A stretch of 64,000 bases of DNA from contig OY821751.1 of NCBI GenBank assembly GCA_963682055.1, forward strand, positions 8,866,001 through 8,930,000. Reading direction: 5' to 3'. This stretch comes from Primula veris (Eukaryota > Streptophyta > Magnoliopsida > Ericales > Primulaceae). This document shows positions 49,166 to 61,468 of the stretch, piece after piece. The translations under genes were made by a program, and so were the position numbers. The notes under the pieces are model-generated. The model did not search any database, was not told the origin of the DNA, and worked only from the letters and a program-made list of their open reading frames with translations. How positions within the stretch are numbered: the first letter of the stretch is position 1; every line of letters starts with the position of its first letter.

Positions 49166-52100
49166 ACATACTGTATCTCAAATTAACCTTGATGTATATT
49201 CGTATATTTGATCACAAAATTATTATGACCACCCAACCACATAGTTTGTCATGTGCCCTTGTATTGTTGTATCATGGGTACAAATTTAGCTTATATATAG
49301 TAGTAATTATAAATTTGTATTTGTTGGTATATTGTCTTTTGTTTGTATATACTTGTATCCTATATATATATATATCAAAGGAAATTCCCAAGTCCTAATC
49401 AAACATTTATTTATTTTTGTAATTACTTAATGAAATTTTCAGCGCATGGTTTAATGGACGGCAACTCGTCAAGGGAATGGATCCAAAACTTGGATAATGT
49501 TTATATATATACAGTACTCTGAGGTTTGATAATCTTTTATTTATTTTTTATCACATTCATTTTACTATATTGTATAAGCACGTTAAGTTTGATGCATGTT
49601 CATATGCTACAAAAAAAAAATCAGAGCCGTTTATAGGCACATACATCACATGCAAATGTGCCGAGCCACTAAAAAAAAATCCAAATATTAAGGTCCACAA
49701 ATTTTAGAAAAAAATACAACATTTCCTCCTCTTTAATAGCCTCACCACTTCAGAGTTTTTCTTTTGTTTAGTCAATCAATTGAATGACACAAACTCTCGT
49801 TTTCAAAAATAAATGTTCAATTGTTATTTTTTTAAAAAAATTGATTAATAATTAAATTTATGGTAGTATCCAGTAGGATTCTATATTTTTATTTGAGTTT
49901 TTATTGTGTTGTAAAATTTGTTTTTAATTTATTAAATCCTAATTTGTCTAATATATAATAAAAATTGAAAAGTTAAATTAGTTATTAAAAAGGTATCTAA
50001 CCTTCAATTTTTTAATCTAATGGTCGTAAAAGTGACTGAACATTATACAGTTTAACTCAATGACGGCACGAAATAGGGACCCCTCCACTCCATTGACTGT
50101 TGGTTTTTTTAAAAAAATGTTACTCAATTCAACTTGGTTTTATTACATATTAGTTTGATATATGCTTATATTTTACTTTATAATTGTTTGAATTTCCACG
50201 TTTGAAATAAATTTCATTACTTAAAAAAACATCCTTGATATTTTGATCAAATGCATTTCTTTTTCATTTATAAAAAAAAAAACATGTCAAAAAAGCCTCA
50301 ATTTTTTTCTTTCAATCGGGGTCATGTATCCTGCAGACGGATTTGAAAAAAAAAGAAGAAAAGTATAGGCAACAAGTAACCAATTCTCTCTTTCACATAG
50401 GGTTGATGCATTCAAATCATGCTTTAATAACAACTTCATATAATATGTTAAAAACGAGCGAGAGATTTAATATATGCAACCACTTTTGTAATAATATATA
50501 AAAACATCAACTCCAGATCCAGTTTGGTTACAATTTTTTGGTTGTAGAATTTAATTCATTAGTTGACAATTAAGCATGCTTACACAACATTTGATAAGGG
50601 TCAGTTGGTTTTTGTGGAGGTAGATTTCAACCAATTTTGTTCGTAGCGAAATTATTTTATCAACTTGAAACTAATCTAAATGAAACTAACTTTTCACTTA
50701 GAAGTGAGCTATGCATAACCGACTAGCCGGCATTACCAACTAGCCGTAACCACGATAAAAATATTGAACCTGCTATTCTCTATTCGTATTCTTTTTTAAA
50801 AGAATGGACTGCGTTATGATTACCTTATTTATAAACATAAAGAAACAGGTCTATTGTTACTTGTCCTCATTGTGCTTATTTTATAAGAATAATTTCAATC
50901 AAGTTTTCGACATCCGACAATTAGAATGGCATGCATACTGATAGGGACACAGGTTATATATTTAAATTTGGTAAAGTTTTTATAGTTAATTAAAATAAAT
51001 GACAGGAGACGAGATACAAGTCAAACAATATAGTTTCTTTGTGCCAAGTGGAGTAGCAAAAGGATTGTAGATGAGTTTAATTTTTTAATTTTATCTTTGA
51101 TGGAGTTTATATATTTTTCTGAAAAAATTGAAATTGTAGTACAAGCAAATGGAACATTGTGGCAGTATTAGTTATTTTACGTTACTGTTTTATGATAAAT
51201 TTGACCCCTCTCATTTGTTCTTTATAGAAACAAGGCATGAAATGTTGTTGGTTGAAAACAAAGAGAAAATGCAAATATACTTTTAACACAAAAACACAAC
51301 AAAAAACACAACAAAACTGTAAATTATGTCATCATATACGAAAATGACGGAAATTGACATGTATTATTGTTGTTCACGATCCGAGGGACGAAATACAGAC
51401 TAAAAGTTGACAATACTTGGAAGAAACTATTGAGATAATATTCCCTAGATACCTTTATATATAATATAGATTTCTGCTTGATAATTTAGAAATATGCTCT
51501 GCAATATCCATACTTTGAACAGAAAAGTTGATCAATAGATTCGAGAATCCATTTAGGGCTTGTTTGGGTGCAGATTTTAAGTATACAAAATAGCTTAATT
51601 ACTTGAGAGTTAAGATGAACATAAAAGTAGTATTCATTCAACTTAAAACACTTCAAAAAATTCTAGCTAGAAAATGAGAAAGATAAAAGTTTAAGCTTTT
51701 AAGTTGGCCAACCAAATGAGGTACAACTCATAAGCGAAAAAGCTAATATAAATAGTGTTTTAAATAGCGTTATCGTTAGCATATCGTTTTTTCGAGAGCT
51801 ATGCTACAAGTGCAAATAGCATATTAACGAACCGCTTTACGGTGTATTTTTTTTTCCTATTAATATAATAATACTAGGTAAATATATAATTTATGTTAAT
51901 TATATTAATACTTGAATAGTTAAATACAATACAATTTGTAGTCCGTTATAATTAAGCAAATACATAATCCAATACAACTAATTTGACCACAAGTCATTCT
52001 TTTATCATAAAATTTACAAACAAAATATTTGTAATCCTCTACTTCCGGTATCTTAACAGCCCACTTAAAAGAAAAATCATTTATTTTATTTATCTTGCTC

Positions 52101-53796
52101 TCTATAAAACAATATAAAAGCTCATGATATACATTAACTTTAAGTATGATTTAGTTGTAAACAAGCACGTGCGTACAAATTTATTCGTTATTTTCCTAAA
52201 CAAGATAAAAGCCCATAATCCAAAATCAAAATATATAATATATTATGTTTTTAGATAAAAATAAATAATAATTAGTAAATATTCAGACTTGAATCTATGT
52301 CTCAATTAAATGATATTAATTAACAAGGGAAATGACTGATTACTACATGATTGACCTCCATTCGGAGGCGGTGAACATCGAGTTGGGTGGTTGTCGGGTT
52401 GGGTGGAGGTGGATTAGAAAGAGAAAGGAAGTAAAAATATCTGTTTGTTGTCAAATACTTTTAGGGCATTGATTTTATTGTCTATCCAAATTGCGTTTTA
52501 GCATTGCGGTTTTTTTTCAAAAACCACTATATCGCACAATTTACTAGCTTTTTAAAACATTGAATATAATTCATCAATAGCTCTAATATATAATACTTGT
52601 ATAGTTACATCAATCCTAGAACAACTTGGCTCTTCCTGTTCTTTAATTATAAAAGCCACATGATCAAAGCATCTCATAAAAGATGATTTGGTAAAAATAT
52701 GTTAGACGTGATTATATCTTCAGTATTGAATTGTATCTGGTTGATCGTCTTAAAAGCTGAGATTTTCTTATTTTTAAGTCGGAAAAAACTTGAAGTTGTC
52801 ACCAAATGAACTCAACTTTGACCTTGTTTAGTTGAAGCTTGTAAGGTATTTTTTTTCCTTAAGAGTCTGACTGCATTTGCTTGATCGCTAAAATCTGATT
52901 TCTGGATATATTATTTTCATGAAAAAAGCTAGAAGCTTTAAGATAGAAGAACTTGTCCTTGTTCTGAACCTCAAAATTTGAGCATAATTTCTTAAGATCT
53001 GCAATTAATCAAATCACATAATATTGCTTAAAAGTTCAATAGTTTATTTAGATGAGATAGTGACTTATTTATTAGTATTCGACAAATCCTACCTTAGCTT
53101 TTGATCAAAGACATTTTTTAGGCCTTGCTTGTCTGCGGATTTGTACAAGTTATCATATTGTATAAGTTAATCTTCTGTACTTGTAACTAAGGGATGTTTG
53201 GTGGCAGCTTTTACGCCAATTAGCTGGATTTATCGACGTTCAACCAAGCTTATCCTGTTTTAGCAAGCAAGATCATCTCGTATGTTTTACATTCACATGA
53301 AAGCATAAAATTCGTAAAAAAGGAGAAAAAACTAAAATTGTTAGAAAGAAGGCATAAGCTAGTCCGATCATATCATCCATCATCTAGGCCATATAAAGTC
53401 ACTTCAAAATTTATAACATTGTAGCAGATACAAATACAAGCCTCCAAAATTACATCATATTGCTTGTTACAAAATAGTTAACTGGCCTACTCGGTGTCAT
53501 TTTACTCTTAAAACCTGGCCGACTAGAAGCCTAGAATACACAAAAATATATAACATATAGTCTAGAAATCTCCATTGAGCATCTACCGCTCCACGGAACT
53601 TGTGATAACCGCTAGCACGAGCATATTATCATCGTAAGCCATATAAAGGCACCTCAAAATTTACAGCATTATAGCAGCCCCCAAAACTATGCGTTGATAA
53701 AATACTTAGTAAGCCTACTCATTATCATTTTACTCCTAGAACGCGGCAAGTATAATCCACAAAAATATGTAACATATTTACATATATACGATCAAA
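49166..53796. other. Gene-poor AT-rich region with decayed MITE-like pieces
   Basis: No ORF of note on either strand. Possible foldback remnants: 51555-51720 (GCTTGTTTGGGTGCAG against TGGCCAACCAAATGAGG) and 51757-51850 (the GAGAGCTATGCTACAAGTG repeat also seen near 26700 and 28060). About 53200-53800 is the downstream region of the B3 gene; it includes two related blocks (CATATAAAGTCACTTCAAAA near 53390 and CATATAAAGGCACCTCAAAA near 53640) from a local duplication of about 250 bp. Confidence 0.5.
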
Positions 53797-56795
53797 TTAC
53801 CATGGAGCATTGACCACTTTGCGGAACTTGAGTTTATAGCTTTCGGAATGTAATTTGAGAGCCTTAACATCATCATCATATTTCTTAGAAGTCTCCTCTA
53901 ATTTTTGCACTCGAGTGCGTAAAAATCCGACGTTCATTCCCAGATACTCAAACATTTTCAAAACTTGATCCCAGTTAGCAAATTCATCGCGACAAGTGGT
54001 TAAACTGGATTTTTTCACAGAATCGGATATGATGACTGTTTGATATATTATACCAGCGATTAATTTCGAATTGAGCCCTTGCATAAAACGATCATGAAGA
54101 AATGATTGCTTATCCGAGCATAGTGCATAGTACTTGGCCCGTATATGATCCGGAAGCTCAAGATCGATACAAAAAGTGTCAACTAGGATAGTAAAATCCT
54201 TGAAACATTTAACGTCTTTGAACCCAACTTGAGAAGATGACAAGCCCGGACTTGCAATAAATTCCAAATCAGTTCTTTTATCGTTGTTTTCAAAAATTAT
54301 TGATAGTGGTGTTGTTTTAGTAACTGAAACTTCGATGTCTTTTATCTTTTTCTTTCCGACCTTTGAACTTTGCCGAGACTTTGTTCTCTTCCTTTTTCTT
54401 ACGTTTTGGGTTAAGACTTTCTGACAATTTAGTGTACAGTCTTCTTCTGAGATTGAAAAAAAAGGTGCGACATTAATCAATTGAATTCACATAGAACATA
54501 CTATTTGTAACGGTTTCACTAAAGATAGGAGCAAGTGAACGAACCCGTGCCCTGGTGTTGTCCAAGTGCATCTATTTTTTCAAGGCTAAGGACTTCATCT
54601 TCCCCATTCAAATTGTCAGCTCTTATTATGTAGACCTGACAAACACAAATATATACTAAACCAACCTGAAGTTTAAGTTTATTCGGAGTTTGTGAAAAAT
54701 ATTAAAGACAAAAGTGACTTTTTAACGTCATTAAACCTGCGCAGAAGTAATCATGTCTCTAGTACAAGGCTAATTCAATATGTGAATATCAAGATGTAAT
54801 CAATCTATCTTTTTTTATCTCCAACGTGGGAAATAAACAATGCCAATAATCAATGAAGTATCGTTTGGAAAGACAAAAGAGAGTTAATATTGGAACCGTG
54901 AATTTGTTAGGTTCGACTAGTTGAAAGATGGCCACATCGCCTTTGACCAATTTTTGAGTAGTCGCAAATGTCCGCCACCCCCCGCTAAGCCTATAAATAT
55001 TGGCGATGTATTTTGTTTGAAATTGTTCCCTTGTTTCATTCTCCAATATAATTTCCATATTCTTTTCTGGTAGGTATGACTTGCAGAATTCAGCAGGAAT
55101 CCCCTACCAACAACAATACTGTTAGTACAATGAAAACTATATGCTTGTTTGTTTGCAGCTTTTAAGCTAATAAGCTAAAAAAAACTTGAAGATACTAACT
55201 TTCCAGGGTACCTAACCAAAGATATTAAGCTTAACTCCTGCAACAACCTAACAAATGTGTGCGTTTTAAAATAATAACTAAAAATAATTTTATTTGTACC
55301 ATCACGTAACCACCGGAAACATGCGATCTAAGCAACGGTCTGATAAACATTGGGAACTTTACCCCCAATCTGGCCTGCACTTTTTCTGCTTGAGTTAGAG
55401 CATACGTCTTAGCAGATTCGCCTGGACTTTTGACTATTTTCGAACTTCACAAGAAAATCAGACAAATTATGAAGCAATTAGTAAGATTATTATGTTAATA
55501 AAAAGTGACATTTAGTCATTCCACTTACGTAGTAGAGTTACTATGTGCACGATCCGTTGGTACCTGAAATTGACATAATTAAGGTTATAATAAATCGTAG
55601 ATATTTATACGCATATTAGCATTATATAGAGAAATATATAGCCTTGTTTACCTATTACCTTCTATAAGAGGGATCATATTTATTTTTTAAATATAAGAGG
55701 GATCAATTTATTATCCTCAAAAATCATAAGTAGATAACTATTTACAAGAAAAACTTAACGAAATATTCCACCCAAAACATGTGGGCTTATGCAAGTATAT
55801 ATACTATGGAACAAATAGAAACATTGATAAAATCTCAAGGGTATGCACATAGAAATAAACTAAGGAATTGTTTAGTGGCAACTTTTAAGCTCGATATTAT
55901 TTTCCCCTCTTAGAAGCTGGCATGCATGCAATATGCAATGGTATACTCCATCCTCCGTTCCCAATTAATCGTCATCTATGAAATTACGTGTAATTTTAAC
56001 CGGGTTATAATATGTATCAAAATTGTTAAAATGAAAATTTTCAAAACTAAATCATATAATTTCATGTTTGAATTAAATGATTAACTTTTGAAAATTTACA
56101 ATACGACAATTTTGATAAAAGTTATTGGCCGGTTAAAATTACACGTAGTTTTGTAGTAAACAATTAATTGGGAACATAAGGAGTATTTGTTTTCTTTGTC
56201 TTACAAAAATTGATCCATCTAAGCCCTTTTTCTCAACTTAAAAGTAGCTATATTATTTTAGTCTAAAAACTGCAACCAAACAACGCTCTCATTACATGCA
56301 TGCATGCATGTTTCTATAATGTATCACTCATTTAACACAAAGTTCTAATTTATAGCTAGGAATCTCTTTTTTTCATAAACCTCAATATATCACTAAAAAA
56401 TAGGTCTTAATGTATGTACATCTTGGTGAACTAGCAACTGTAAACATAACTTCTTATTAAAAATATAAAAATCACTCTAGTGTACAAATGTAACTTTTTT
56501 TTTGTTTGACTTGGTATTAGGGTGAGATATCTAAAAGAAATTATTGCTTGCTAGTCCATCAAATTCAGCATGCATGCATCTCAATCAAGATTATTTTTTT
56601 GCTTTTACAAAAAGCTAGTTTTTCTTTTAAGAGCTACAACTTACACATAAAACAACTTTTACATAAGAAAATTAAAGAGAATAAAGAAAAAAGAAGTGGT
56701 ACGAAAGCCAAATTCTCTTCTTCACAAGAAGTGTGACTTAGCTCAACCTCGTCTTCCTTTTTGCTTTGCTCACTTTCACCATTCGAAATATTCAT
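53797..56795 (-). CDS. B3 DNA-binding-domain protein, Os01g0234100-like
   Basis: Six predicted exons on minus: 56795-56703, 55563-55529, 55444-55300, 55103-54897, 54635-54545 and 54446-53797 (406 residues); phases agree. A short acidic N-terminus (MNISNGESEQSKKEDEVELS) is followed by KTYALTQAEKVQARLGVKFP. The B3 domain is split over exons 3-5: MFIRPLLRSHVSGGYVM, GIPAEFCKSYLP, YIANIYRLSGGWRTFATTQK, LVKGDVAIFQLVEPNKFT and VYIIRAD. The last exon has a basic stretch (NVRKRKRTKSRQSSKVGKKK) fitting a nuclear signal and a long helical C-terminus with coiled-coil character (RVQKLEETSKKYDDDVKALK). B3 proteins are plant transcription regulators binding DNA major grooves; targets of this subfamily are not well known. 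The first exon and the donor of exon 5 (ACGG|GTTCGT) are the least certain parts. Confidence 0.85.
55946..56183. mobile_element. Stowaway-like MITE, 238 bp, TA target duplication, in B3 intron 1
   Basis: Left end CTCCATCCTCCGTTCCCAAT and right end ATTGGGAACATAAGGAG are imperfect inverted repeats flanked by TA (55944-55945 and 56184-56185). The inside is AT-rich with TACGTGTAATTTTAACCGG and its inverse CCGGTTAAAATTACACGTAG. Two decayed relatives lie at 9915-10150 and 10872-11100. Confidence 0.82.
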
Positions 56796-57968
56796 TTTTC
56801 TGTGTTTGTAAAGATTTTGAGAGCAGTAACAAGTAACAAGAGTGGCTTTATTTTATTTTTTGCAAAGCCATTATTTATAAACTTCTCTTTAGTCTTTAGT
56901 TTGACACGTACATATATTGAGGAGAGAATTTTTGCACACTTGTAGCAAGTTACTGATAAAGTGGCGGTGTGAACAGTTTAAATATTACTATTATATATTC
57001 CAAAAAACGTAATTGTACGTGTACCCTCAAACCGTGTCCCATATATTTTACTTTACCCCTCAAGTTATAATTTTATCACTTGATGTTGGTCGTATTATTG
57101 TGTTGTTAACATTAATCTCTGGAATGTACGTACCAAAACATTAATCTCTGGAAAATTAATTGAATCCAAAGAAAAGAAATAAAATGACATAAAAATTTAT
57201 GAGAATCTCAAGAAAATAAATGGAATCGATCGAAGAACAACGATTAATCGATAGAAAACTATTCTATTTGTATATATTAGGTTGACCTTAATTAGTAGAA
57301 CAAATCACGAATACATGAAATAAATTATCATCCATATCAATAAGATGTAAAGAGAAAAATAATAGACAAGAACATAAAAACGAGCAGAGGGATAGAATTG
57401 TGATTGAATTTAGAAAGTGCGAGCTTTTGGTAAAAATAAGATTTATGTATTTTTGGGAACTTAATTTCAAAAGTGATAGATTTTGTTAATTTTTTCTAAA
57501 TTTATTAATGAAATATCATTGATCAAGTTTTCTTAAAGTTCTATGTAAGTCGCCAAAATGTATTATTTCAAAAAAAAAATCCAAAGTTTTTCAAACGTTT
57601 TCATGTAGTACGGACACGGTAACATGATATAATTCAAACATGATGATATAAAAAGTTCCGAAAACATTTGACACGACGCATAATGATATGACACTGACAC
57701 GACCATATAAATTTATAAATCTATTAGTTTAAATATTTATAATACAAATATATATTAATCAAAACAAGCAAAACTTAGTTACACTTGCTGTTTTTTTTTT
57801 ATCTTATTCCCTTGTTTGGTGTGAGTTGTACTAGCTTTTCTAAATTTTATTTATAAGAAACAAAATGATAATTCTCAATACATATGAGATGATGGAATAG
57901 TTTTTCTAAAATAAACAACAATGTAGTAACATTGTTAGTGTTACATTTAATTGTTTTTTATGAGTTCT
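56796..57968. other. Upstream region of the B3 gene, no other feature
   Basis: AT-rich; contains the B3 gene leader just beyond 56795. No supported ORF or repeat. Confidence 0.55.
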
Positions 57969-58163
57969 CACTGCAAAAAAAAATACTCAAATAACGACGG
58001 GATTAGTGACGGTATTTTTTGTTACGAGCTTATTAGCGACGGTTTTTGTGACGGTTTTGTGACAGTTTAGTCAATTTACGACAGATTTGTGACAGTTTTT
58101 TAAATTAGCGACAGGTTTGTGACAACTTTTGACTCTCACTAAATCAAACATTATTTTGCAGTG
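57969..58163. mobile_element. CACTA-type MITE, 195 bp, 3 bp TSD TCT
   Basis: Ends CACTGCAAAAAAAAA and TTATTTTGCAGTG are flanked by TCT (57966-57968 and 58164-58166). Subterminal copies of GCGACGGTTTTGTGAC and GTGACAGTTT are repeated six or more times, the sort of subterminal motif array bound by CACTA transposases. There is no coding capacity. Confidence 0.85.
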
Positions 58164-59222
58164 TCTGTATCATGTTGGAAAACATGTTTATATGGGAGTT
58201 CCTAAAAGTTGTCATGGACCGATTTTGAGCTAAATTTGTAAGTGCCTAGCACATACATTTGGTACCGTTCTCAATTTATTTGAATAGCTTGTGTGACGAG
58301 ATTCAAAACGGTATATACACTTAATATAAACATGAATGGGTGTGAATTTTAATTGGATTTAAAAGTTGTTGGTCAAAGTATTGCAACTTTGTTATTGGAA
58401 AGATGGAGAGTTGGGAAATACAGTAAGCCTTTGTTTGTTTACCGAACTTCTAATCCCAGTATTATAAATCCTTTGGGATTATGTTGGGAGTATAAAAGAT
58501 GTTGTACTATTAGTCATAATATTTAGTCCAATCCCTTGTTTGCTTGGTTTTTCTAATCCAAATTTATCCTTCTTTTCTCCTTTACAGTCATTTCCTCTTC
58601 AATACCCTTACGTTTTCATTTATCTTTTTTCTCCCTCAATTATTGTATTATGCTTAGTTTTTGTTTTTATTTTGTAAGAGTCTGGGTCTTGTTTTAACTT
58701 GTTTTGGCGATGAATAAATGATTTTTCATTAATACCAATAGACTGCGACGTAGTATGAGATGAGGCCATTTTGGTTAAATAAATTTGAGTCCCAAGTGGA
58801 AAGATCTGGTACCACTCGTCCCATGTATAAGAAATGATGTTTTTTCCATTATTTAATGTACATAGATATTAGAAATATCATCCTTGTTTTCGCTACCAAA
58901 TAAGCTACATGTGGGCCCATATGTATTATGAGTCTAATACCATCTTAGTATCATCATCTCTACCAAACAAGCTTGTTTGTTCGGACCTTTTCTATCACCA
59001 GATTGGACTATCAAAGAAATTGGACCCATAAAACCTGTTTCAAACATTTCTAAATTGATATGTACTAGAAAAGAAATGTGTATTACAAAATATGTGAAAT
59101 GACATCTATTCTAATACATGAGAGGTTTAAAAAAGTGATGTCCAGACTGAATTTAGCTTTTACAATTATATCCTCCAGCTGTATCACACACCCCTCCTTC
59201 TTTCCATTCAATTCAATACACA
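58164..59222. other. Intergenic, possible large foldback MITE
   Basis: GCCTTTGTTTGTTTACC (58431) and CTACCAAACAAGC (near 58960) are roughly inverted, with GGGATTATG/CATAATATTTAG words between, suggesting a decayed DNA transposon of about 550 bp. A clear target duplication was not found. No gene. Confidence 0.35.
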
Positions 59223-59319
59223 CAACATCTGGAGTTTTTTGCCAAAATGGTACAGTGACCACACATAATTCCCAGAATGGGCTACCTTTCTGTAATATTC
59301 CCAAAATGGTCTACTTTCG

Positions 59320-59660
59320 AAAAACGACCGATCGAAATGATTAAAACGACCGGTCGTTTTATTATTGAACCCTCTGGAACAATTTGGACAAAAAACGATC
59401 GGTCGAATTGGACAATACGACCGGTCATTTTTCAGACAAAAACGATCGGTCGTTATGTACATTTCGATCGGTCGTTTTTATTGTGAACTCACTGGAAGAA
59501 ATCATACCTAAAACGATCGGTCGGTTTTGAAAAACGATCGGTCGTTTTTATTGTGAACTATCTGGAAAAAATTTGTTATTATTAGATCGATCGTTTTTCC
59601 AGAATGATCGGTCGTCTGTGTAAAAACGATCGGTCGTTTTTCACAGTCGACCGATCGACT
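59320..59660. repeat. Cluster of 12 CGAYCGRTCG palindromes, left side of the Mutator-like element
   Basis: Words such as AACGACCGGTCGTTTT, AACGATCGGTCGTTTTT and TAGATCGATCGTTTTT occur about every 25-30 bp. About six lie within the TIR and six just inside it. The matching right-side cluster (six words) is at 61494-61656, so the subterminal array is asymmetric. Dense symmetric sites near transposon ends are candidate transposase or host-factor binding sites. Confidence 0.85.
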
Positions 59661-60104
59661 GTAAACAATTTACAGAACAAAGAATTTTTGGCACTTTTCG
59701 ACACTGATTTGGCAAAAAATATATAAAAACATGATTCTCTTTTTGAACATGATCCCTTAAAAAATGATGTTGTAAATTAATATGTTTAGTACATCGGATT
59801 TTCCGGAAGATTTATATCACAAGTATTATCACATAAAAAGATGTCGTAAATTAATATGTTTATCTTAAGATGTGTAGGTGACGTTTTACTAAACATCCGA
59901 TTTAAAACAAGTAAATGTCACAACATCCGATTTAAAACGAAGTTAAACAAAGCTAAACGATTAAGGAAAACGAACGATCAAATGCAAGCAAAAAATTGGC
60001 CATAGTTTTGCCTAAAAACGGTCAATCGCCACAAATGAAAAACAACACAAATAACCCAATCAACTATAGATATATATACGCACAAGTTATAATAACATCA
60101 AAAT

Positions 60105-61289
60105 CTAACTGTGGGCAACAAGATTGGAATCTAACTGTGGATGATCAGTTGTAAGCTCGGCATGAATGCATGTATGAGGACCGTTGTACACCGACACTTC
60201 AAAAAATCCATGTTTCTTTCTTAGTGAAGCTCGTAGTTTCCATTTGCATTGTTGAGTTTCGGCCAGTTTACAACGAATTTCCCAAAATTTTGCCTTCGAA
60301 CTTTTAGTGAAAAAATGGATGTTACGTTTGATTGACCAAAGTTTTATTCCCTTTTTCAACATTTCTTTATCCCTAAATAAAAGACCAATAAAAGGATCAT
60401 TAACTTGAGGATCCCAAAATCCAGGATACATTATATAATTTCGTCTCTGGTTACTATAATTTTCTTGAGTGTCGAACGGTTCATTAAACAAACTTGACAT
60501 TGGTTGATGCATAGGAATTTCATCGGGAATAGTATTATTCGCCAATTGTGACCCACTTGATTGGTCGTTTTCATCCTCATCCATATACAAGCCCATTTCA
60601 GATGATAATTCTTCGTACTCAACTTCTTGTACATTTTCTTCGTCATCGTCAGACTCGTTTTCGCTAATATTGAAGTCCGGATCTTCATCCTCTGGTTCAT
60701 CCCCAAGTTCTATCGACCAACCAATATTATCTGCCAATCGACACACTGCATCCAAATGTGTCAGATCTGGTTCGTTGTTCTCAGAATATACCTCTAGCAT
60801 TGGCTCTTGTCGAATGGGTGTTCTACTTGATGTACCGATTTCATGCATTGGCTCTTGTCGAATGGGTGTTCCACTTGATGTACCGATTTCATTAGTGGAA
60901 AGAATATTATAATACAACCCGTAATCTTGATCAGAAGAGTAAACTTGCTCAATTTCAACATATAACTCTATAAACGTTCTTCCATTTTCTTCTATTAACT
61001 CAAGCATGGTTTCCAACGAATCATTATCATCAACAGCCAATCGCATATATTTAAACTCAGTAAGTGTAGTCAGATATGGATAACGACATGTTAAACTCAA
61101 ACGATTTGAAGTCGATGATACATCAAGTACCTTAAACAATTTTTCCAAAAATTGGTCGTATGTCGTGTTTCTAGATACCTTAAAAAAAAATTTATAAGAA
61201 ATATCATAAGATAACCCCTCGCTAATAGTTTCCATTATCGTACCTCCCCAATAACACATAATTGTAGGATTTTTCATTTCGATAACCAC
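60105..61289 (-). CDS. Truncated MURA-type transposase: PB1-like and MuDR DNA-binding parts only
   Basis: A 394-residue ORF inside the Mutator-like element. The N-terminus (MVIEMKNPTIMCYWGGTIME, then YKFFFKVSRNTTYDQFLEKL and LAVDDNDSLETMLELIEENG) looks like the PB1-type domain found in many plant MULE transposases. An acidic linker (about residues 180-270) includes two tandem copies of EIGTSSGTPIRQEPM-like words. The MuDR N-terminal DNA-binding region follows (FIGLLFRDKEMLKKGIKLWS, IHFFTKSSKAKFWEIRCKL, CKWKLRASLRKKHGFFEVSV, GPHTC). The ORF stops at DHPQLDSNLVAHS, where full-length MURA proteins continue into the DDE catalytic domain and SWIM zinc finger. There are no internal stops. The product would bind DNA but not cut it, if expressed. 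Confidence 0.88.
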   Translation of the reverse strand: MVIEMKNPTIMCYWGGTIMETISEGLSYDISYKFFFKVSRNTTYDQFLEKLFKVLDVSSTSNRLSLTCRYPYLTTLTEFKYMRLAVDDNDSLETMLELIEENGRTFIELYVEIEQVYSSDQDYGLYYNILSTNEIGTSSGTPIRQEPMHEIGTSSRTPIRQEPMLEVYSENNEPDLTHLDAVCRLADNIGWSIELGDEPEDEDPDFNISENESDDDEENVQEVEYEELSSEMGLYMDEDENDQSSGSQLANNTIPDEIPMHQPMSSLFNEPFDTQENYSNQRRNYIMYPGFWDPQVNDPFIGLLFRDKEMLKKGIKLWSIKRNIHFFTKSSKAKFWEIRCKLAETQQCKWKLRASLRKKHGFFEVSVYNGPHTCIHAELTTDHPQLDSNLVAHS

Positions 61290-61399
61290 ACGGTAAAATT
61301 AACAATTTTACTCAAATAATACTCCAACAACACAAAATATTGAGCTTTTACCTGTTTTGGAAGATATCTGAGATTTGTCCTAAAATGATCTAAGAGCTC

Positions 61400-61468
61400 T
61401 GTTTTTTTTATTTTTACAGTGGTCTGGGAAATGAGATGAGTACAGTGGTCTGGGGAAATGAGATGAGT
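61400..61468. repeat. Direct repeat of 26-27 bp inside the Mutator-like element
   Basis: ACAGTGGTCTGGGAAATGAG and ACAGTGGTCTGGGGAAATGAG-type units (the second one base longer; split as ACAGTGGTCTGGGG, AAATGAGATGAG) lie in tandem between the transposase start and the right TIR, where a promoter would be expected. Confidence 0.8.

Noticed and set aside
48908..49186. 92-codon basic ORF
   Set aside because: Generated by the CCGAACCGAAA repeat.
59078..59486. ORFs in the Mutator-like TIRs (59078-59486, 61508-61870)
   Set aside because: The same peptide words (FCLKNDRSYCPIRP) appear at both ends because the TIRs are inverted copies; they are not genes.
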